Part shown: positions 6,797 to 8,253 of the stretch, in pieces
How positions within the stretch are numbered: position 1 is the stretch's first letter
How the letters are laid out: each line of letters begins with the position of its first letter
Assembly (NCBI GenBank): GCA_005776735.1
Contig: SXOM01000242.1
Span: forward strand, 1 to 8,253
Direction of reading: 5' to 3'
DNA from: Pseudomonadota bacterium
Lineage (GTDB): Bacteria > Myxococcota_A > UBA796 > SXON01
DNA length: 8,253 bases
Notes under the pieces: generated by a model
What the model was told of the DNA's origin: nothing
Seen by the model: the letters and a program-made list of their open reading frames with translations, nothing else
Databases searched by the model: none
Translations under genes and position numbers: made by a program

Positions 6797-8071
6797 TCAG
6801 CGCGGGTCGACCACGGACCCCGCGAAGAGCACGGCACCCTCGGTCTCGCGGAGGAACCAGACGAAGGGGCGGTCGACCACCACCGGGCCAAACGGCGGCT
6901 CGGTCGCCGAGTCGTCGAAGATGGCCACCGTCGCGGCCGCCGCCTCGACCCCCTTCTCCGAAAAGGCCACGAAGCCCTGCTGCATGACCGCGGTGAGCGT
7001 GAGGTTGGGGTGGATGCCGGGGTAGGCACCGCCGAACGCGTCGCCCATCCCCATCGCCACGAGCGCCCCCTGGATGTCGGGCTTCCCCTCCATCTCGAAC
7101 TTCGGGAGCTGCACCTCGCACTCTTCGCAGAACGCCTCGGAGTCGATCACCGCCTGGAGGGTGGCCCAGTCGAGCGCCCCGACCACCTCGGCGTACCGGC
7201 CCGCGTCGGGCAGGACGATGGTGAGGGTGAGGCCCTCGTCGGAGAACGGGATCTCGGCCACGAAGTAGCCGTCGGCGTCCGCCCCGTACACGCTCACCGC
7301 GCCCGACACCGACGGCGCGGTGACCGCCGACCCGTCGAGCAGGGTCCACGCCCGGTCGGAGGTCTCGGACTCGGAGAACGGCACGGCCCAGCTCGCGTTG
7401 AAGTACAGCGCGTTCACGAGCATCATCTCGGACGACGAGACGATGGGCGCGGAGATCAGGTCCTTGATGTGGTCGCCCGTCCGCGCCGCGATCCAGGCGT
7501 TGATGTCGTCGGCGACGCCCTGCGGGTCGGCGCCGAAGTCGAGCACCTGCACGCCGGTGCCGTAGTGGGCCGACAACGTGTCGAGCCAGGCGGGCCCGAG
7601 GTCGACGTACTCGGTGTCGACGAAGATCTGGTTGGTGGAGGTGAGCGCCACCGCGGGGTCTTCGGCGGTCGCGCCGACGTTGTGCGCGCTCACGGCGAGC
7701 CCGGCGGCGTTGAACGCTTCGTGGAGCCGGTCGTCGGGGAGCGTCCACCCGAAGGCATCGAGGATCGCCGCCTTGGCGGCCCCGTCGGCGCCCGCCTCGA
7801 CCTGCGCCATCACCAGGTGCAGGCTGTACGGCGAGAGCACCTGGTTGCCGGTGGCCCCACCGACCGCCTGCAGGAGCTCTACCGAGAACTGCGCATTCTC
7901 GGCGTAGAGCGTAGGCAGATCGGCCGTGGACGGCGCGGTCACGCGCGGGGCGGTGCCCTTCATCGTCTGCCCGGGGGGCGCGTCGGGATCGGCGCCGCCG
8001 GTGTCCGCGGGGTCGGCCGAGTCGGTGGGGGTGGTGCTGCAGGCGAGGGCGAAAAGCAGTGGGGAGAGCAT
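6797..8071 (-). CDS. Serpin-family serine protease inhibitor, lipoprotein-anchored
   Basis: A 424-residue serpin on a lipid anchor. MLSPLLFALAC ends in a lipobox (Cys11) and leads into a flexible Thr/Asp/Ala/Pro linker (12-37). The serpin fold then shows NQVLSPYSLHLVMAQVEAGA (76-95), MLVNALYFNASWAVPF (217-232), the hinge and reactive loop from E372 (SEKGVEAAAATVAIFDDSAT), and RPFVWFLRETEGAVLFAGSV (401-420). Serpins trap proteases by inserting the cleaved loop into a beta-sheet. The hinge here (P17 E, P15 G, P14 V, P12-P9 all Ala, P8 Thr) fits an inhibitory member. P1 is uncertain: Ser388 counted from the hinge, Glu391 counted back from the RPF strand, because the loop is about three residues longer than in alpha-1-antitrypsin. 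C315 and C318 form a CxxC pair. The ATG at 8071 has an AGGAG six bases upstream; longer forms from 8224 are not supported. It probably protects the surface from proteases of prey, competitors or self. Confidence 0.93.
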   Translation of the reverse strand: MLSPLLFALACSTTPTDSADPADTGGADPDAPPGQTMKGTAPRVTAPSTADLPTLYAENAQFSVELLQAVGGATGNQVLSPYSLHLVMAQVEAGADGAAKAAILDAFGWTLPDDRLHEAFNAAGLAVSAHNVGATAEDPAVALTSTNQIFVDTEYVDLGPAWLDTLSAHYGTGVQVLDFGADPQGVADDINAWIAARTGDHIKDLISAPIVSSSEMMLVNALYFNASWAVPFSESETSDRAWTLLDGSAVTAPSVSGAVSVYGADADGYFVAEIPFSDEGLTLTIVLPDAGRYAEVVGALDWATLQAVIDSEAFCEECEVQLPKFEMEGKPDIQGALVAMGMGDAFGGAYPGIHPNLTLTAVMQQGFVAFSEKGVEAAAATVAIFDDSATEPPFGPVVVDRPFVWFLRETEGAVLFAGSVVDPR

Positions 8072-8077
8072 CGTGAG

Positions 8078-8082
8078 CTCCT
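8078..8082 (-). promoter_or_regulatory. Shine-Dalgarno sequence of the serpin gene
   Basis: On the minus strand AGGAG is followed by the six-base spacer CTCACG and the ATG at 8071. It fixes the serpin start at the signal peptide. It is the only clear Shine-Dalgarno before any gene start in this window. Confidence 0.8.
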
Positions 8083-8106
8083 GAAACCCGTGCCCCGGGC
8101 GGCTCC

Positions 8107-8112
8107 AGCATA
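8107..8112 (-). promoter_or_regulatory. Possible -10 element of the serpin gene
   Basis: TATGCT on the minus strand matches TATAAT at four of six positions and stands out in GC-rich surroundings. Transcription would start near 8100, giving a leader of about 29 bases that contains the AGGAG ribosome binding site. The region 17-18 bases upstream (around CTGCGG) is a poor -35 match, so this is a weak prediction. Confidence 0.3.
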
Positions 8113-8144
8113 GCCCGCGCGCCCCCGATCCGCAGGGGGTTTGG

Positions 8145-8194
8145 GCGCGGCGCCGCGACCGGACGCTTCGAGCGGCCGGGCGTCGGCGCCGCGC
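8145..8194. repeat. Long imperfect GC-rich hairpin upstream of the serpin gene
   Basis: The arms 8145-8155 (GCGCGGCGCCG) and 8184-8194 (CGGCGCCGCGC) are perfectly complementary over 11 bp. Inside, after a one-base bulge (T8183), pairing continues: CG 8156-8157 with CG 8181-8182, CCGG 8159-8162 with CCGG 8176-8179, and CGCT 8164-8167 with AGCG 8171-8174. Two single A-G mismatches interrupt it (A8158/G8180, A8163/G8175) and the loop is TCG (8168-8170). That makes 21 Watson-Crick pairs in 50 bases. An outer pair, GTTTGG (8139-8144) with CCAAAC (8206-8211), could extend it across an 11-base bulge. There is no T-run on either side, so it is not a canonical intrinsic terminator. A terminator for a gene beyond the right edge, a regulatory cruciform or a dispersed repeat are all possible. 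Confidence 0.6.
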
Positions 8195-8253
8195 GGCGCG
8201 GGGGTCCAAACACCAGCGCCGCAAGCAACAGCACGCCTGCCACCAGCGGCACC

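Larger units (their letters stand above)
8072..8253. other. Upstream region of the serpin gene, no gene assigned
   Basis: Apart from the ribosome binding site, possible -10 and hairpin, I see no gene here. All three plus-strand frames have stops before 8114 and no ATG follows. On the minus strand the frame entering at the right edge starts with a hydrophobic stretch (VPLVAGVLLLAALVFG, from 8252) and then a Pro/Arg-rich stretch. No minus-strand frame stops before the serpin start, so a neighbouring gene cannot end here without long overlap. I treat it as non-coding, with the hydrophobic run noted. Confidence 0.5.

Noticed and set aside
8072..8224. Serpin start at 8224 with 51 extra residues
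   Set aside because: The extension is Arg/Cys-rich, runs through the hairpin and would hide the lipobox; the AGGAG six bases before the ATG at 8071 settles the start.
6771..8252. 493-residue minus-strand frame across the serpin gene
   Set aside because: It overlaps the well-identified serpin in another frame and is Arg/Gly/Ala-rich without motifs. Its hydrophobic start near the right edge is noted but not enough for a gene call.

Overview
The window is very GC-rich and tightly packed with genes, with strong G/C bias at third codon positions. It looks like chromosomal DNA of a Gram-negative, aerobic, heterotrophic bacterium. I favour a myxobacterial or deltaproteobacterial lineage. The reasons are a family of surface lipoproteins that combines an Ig-like domain, CxxCH and PD40 repeats, a VWA lipoprotein, Asp/Thr/Ala-rich linkers behind lipobox cysteines, and a PAS-PAS-GGDEF-EAL protein. 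This placement rests on recall of families, not on a search. I see no mobile element, CRISPR array, tRNA or rRNA.

Layout. Positions 1-69 (minus) hold the first 23 codons of mutL, cut by the window edge. Diverging from it across only about 38 bp is a methylcrotonyl-CoA carboxylase beta subunit (108-1724, plus), with no alpha subunit in view. It meets, tail to tail with an 11-bp overlap, a cytosolic PAS-PAS-GGDEF-EAL cyclic-di-GMP protein (1714-3777, minus). Upstream of that on the same strand are a small unknown lipoprotein (3833-4291) and a larger lipoprotein with Ig-like/FnIII-like domains, a CxxCH haem c motif and a PD40 beta-propeller (4288-5880). Those two overlap by four bases (GTGA). 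The three minus-strand genes could form one transcript. A 25-bp gap separates the propeller gene from a divergent VWA lipoprotein gene (5906-6793, plus). That gene ends 3 bp from a convergent lipoprotein serpin gene (6797-8071, minus). The last 182 bp carry the serpin's ribosome binding site, a possible -10 element and a long imperfect GC hairpin.

How the genes fit together. The left part is housekeeping: mismatch repair and leucine/isovalerate breakdown. The right part encodes four consecutive predicted lipoproteins, suggesting a cell-surface set: a probable haem-bearing propeller and its small partner, a metal-dependent adhesion-type VWA protein, and a protease inhibitor. The c-di-GMP protein lies at the end of the lipoprotein operon. 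Any functional link between it and the surface proteins is inference from position only. No known defence system or biosynthetic cluster is visible, and I do not claim a new system. The items most worth a second look are the lipoprotein serpin, the haem-propeller lipoprotein pair, the hairpin near the right edge, and the apparent lack of Shine-Dalgarno sequences at all but one gene.
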